Shown here: in pieces, positions 43,585 to 44,831 of the stretch
Layout: every line of letters starts with the position of its first letter
How positions within the stretch are numbered: position 1 is the stretch's first letter
Assembly: GCA_902799015.1 (NCBI GenBank)
Contig: CADBZI010000025.1
Coordinates: 1 to 44,831, forward strand
Reading direction: 5' to 3'
From: an uncultured Lachnospiraceae bacterium
GTDB lineage: Bacteria; Bacillota; Clostridia; Lachnospirales; Lachnospiraceae
DNA length: 44,831 nt
Position numbers and translations under genes: made by a program
The notes under the pieces: model-generated
Told to the model about the DNA's origin: nothing
Database searches by the model: none
The model's input: the letters and a program-made list of their open reading frames with translations, nothing else

Positions 43585-44559
43585 TCAGCCAAGGAGCGAG
43601 AAGAAGTCCGTCAGATCGTCTGTGCTGCACTCTCCCTTCTCCATCCAGAAATCTGCCATATCCTGGCTGATTGCCATGATCGACCGCTCCGTCTTACTGT
43701 CATTGAGCGTCTGATTCTCCTCTCTTCCGAAGAACTTCAGACCTTCCATGTCCCCGGCGATGTCCTGAGCCGTAACCTCTTCAAATCCGGAAGCCATCAT
43801 CTCGCACGCCTCCTCCGGATTCTCGTTCAGATAGTCGACCGCTTTGTACCATGCCTCGGCAACAGCCTCCACGACCTCCGGATGCTCCGCGGCATAGGAA
43901 TCGGTGACGACCAGAGAATCCAGAATCGTCTCCGGATAGTCCGCACTAGTCACCAGCGCGTGTGCGCCTTCCACGCTCTCAAGGGCCTCCGACAGCTCCG
44001 GCTCCCACATGATCGCCGCATCAACCTGCCCGCTCATGAAGGCAAGGCCGGCCTCCGTCGTATCCGACATCTGTGCCAGATTGATGTCCTCTTCCTTCAG
44101 GCTGCTCGCATCCTCCAGCGCAGTGAGGAAGAAATAGTAGGAGGAAGCTGCGGTATCAAGCGCCAGTGTCTTCCCCTTCAGGTCATCCAGGCTCTTGATG
44201 TCCGCATTCGTCACAAGTCCGTCCGCACCGCACGAGGCGTCCATCGCCAGAACGTAACGGCTGGGCGCGCCGTTTGCGAACATCTTGATATTCGGATCCT
44301 GCGCCGTCGCCAGGAACTGGACACTGCCCTGCACCAGAAGCGCGGCGTAGGTTGACTCATCCTCGATGATCTCAATATTCATATTGATTCCCGCATCCTC
44401 GAAATATCCCAACTCTTTGGCGATAAACATCGGCGCATATCCGGTCCAGGTGCAGAATGCCATGGTAACATCCTCCGCCGCAGTTGCCGGAGCACTGATG
44501 GTTCCGGCAAGAAGCGCTGTCAGGACAGCCGCCGGTATCACTGTTTTCTTCAGATTCAT
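43585..44559 (-). CDS. ABC transporter substrate-binding protein, SsuA/NMT1-like
   Basis: 324 residues from the ATG at 44559 (GGAGGAGG upstream). Signal peptide MNLKKTVIPAAVLTALLAG with an Ala-x-Ala cleavage site near residues 27-29 and no lipobox Cys, unusual for a Gram-positive binding protein. The mature part follows the NMT1/SsuA pattern: GYAPMFIAKELGYFEDAGINMNI, LVTNADIKSLDDLKGKTLA, GQVDAAIMWEP. Family ligands include sulfonates, nitrate, taurine and thiamine precursors; the ligand here cannot be read. The ATPase gene upstream starts beyond the window edge. Confidence 0.9.
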   Translation of the reverse strand: MNLKKTVIPAAVLTALLAGTISAPATAAEDVTMAFCTWTGYAPMFIAKELGYFEDAGINMNIEIIEDESTYAALLVQGSVQFLATAQDPNIKMFANGAPSRYVLAMDASCGADGLVTNADIKSLDDLKGKTLALDTAASSYYFFLTALEDASSLKEEDINLAQMSDTTEAGLAFMSGQVDAAIMWEPELSEALESVEGAHALVTSADYPETILDSLVVTDSYAAEHPEVVEAVAEAWYKAVDYLNENPEEACEMMASGFEEVTAQDIAGDMEGLKFFGREENQTLNDSKTERSIMAISQDMADFWMEKGECSTDDLTDFFSLLG

Positions 44560-44599
44560 ACTTGTTTCCTCCTCCATTGTGATTGCGTGTTATCGGTTC

Positions 44600-44831
44600 T
44601 TATCGATCCATGGCTGCATCGTTGCTCTCCTGCCACAGCATGTCCATAATCTTCTTTTTGATCTGCAGAAACTCCGGGAGAACCAGAGAATTATGGGTCC
44701 GCTCACCCGGAATGTCCACATCCAGCACCTCCCGGACGCAGCCCGGCCGGCGGCTCATCACATAGATCCGGTCTCCCAGCAGCACCGCTTCATCAATGTC
44801 ATGTGTGATGAACAGAATCGTCGTGTCTGTC
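44600..44831 (-). CDS. ABC transporter ATP-binding protein, partial (SsuB/TauB-like)
   Basis: The minus-strand frame is open to the right edge, so only the C-terminal 76 residues are visible. They read TILFITHDIDEAVLLGDRIYVMSRRPG, with the H-loop His of ABC ATPases, followed by the DIPGERTHNSLVLPEF segment found in the nitrate/sulfonate/taurine importer ATPases. It lies 40 nt before the substrate-binding protein gene and belongs to the same importer; the permease gene must be elsewhere, perhaps further upstream. Confidence 0.93.
   Translation of the reverse strand, partial: TDTTILFITHDIDEAVLLGDRIYVMSRRPGCVREVLDVDIPGERTHNSLVLPEFLQIKKKIMDMLWQESNDAAMDR

Overview
The window is a gene-dense, roughly 55% GC stretch of a Gram-positive anaerobe, most likely a Lachnospiraceae-type member of the Clostridia. 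This is inferred from the tig-clpP-clpX-engB block, an rnfCDGEAB operon, ferredoxin-dependent indolepyruvate oxidoreductase (iorAB), a SpoVK/CbxX-type ATPase, BioY and strong AGGAGG-type ribosome sites. I see no rRNA, tRNA, CRISPR array, prophage or transposase gene.

Layout. 1-5793 (minus): trigger factor, ClpP, ClpX, EngB and valyl-tRNA synthetase (cut by the left edge), with a good promoter before tig and no lon gene in the block. 5923-8346: a DJ-1 family protein, a small XRE regulator, an exported NlpC/P60 hydrolase with a WalR-type box upstream, and a candidate small RNA gene with its own promoter and terminator. 8362-11839 (minus): membrane protein with an 11-residue repeat tail, small unknown protein, CbxX/SpoVK AAA+ ATPase and Maf. 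11955-17597 (minus): rnfCDGEAB, the Na+/H+-pumping ferredoxin:NAD+ oxidoreductase. 17847-19196: glutamate dehydrogenase. 19306-27744 (plus): a three-gene operon that I regard as the most unusual locus: a PEP-synthase-like ATP-binding protein without the phosphohistidine domain, a ~1570-residue fusion (HD hydrolase, helical repeats, NadD-like nucleotidyltransferase, GNAT-like part, phosphoribosyltransferase-like part) and a lactate/malate-dehydrogenase-like protein. It is followed by a 186-bp inverted-repeat element.

28051-32129 (minus): iorA-iorB-paaK-ACT, an aryl-pyruvate oxidation cluster. 32237-33058: BirA-type operator and bioY. 33052-37514 (minus): PAS-GGDEF-EAL protein, PfkB kinase, RsmF-type rRNA methyltransferase. 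37650-41611 (minus): membrane protein, MoxR-type AAA+ and VWA protein, probably one chaperone-like module. 41759-43225: CstA-type transporter behind a 24-bp palindrome. 43585-44831: substrate-binding protein and ATPase of a SsuABC/TauABC-type importer, cut by the right edge.

How it fits together: glutamate dehydrogenase can supply transamination partners, IorAB would oxidise the resulting aryl-pyruvates to aryl-acetyl-CoA with reduced ferredoxin, PaaK interconverts acid and CoA ester, and Rnf would turn reduced ferredoxin into NADH and an ion gradient. This is pathway inference from gene content; none of it was tested.
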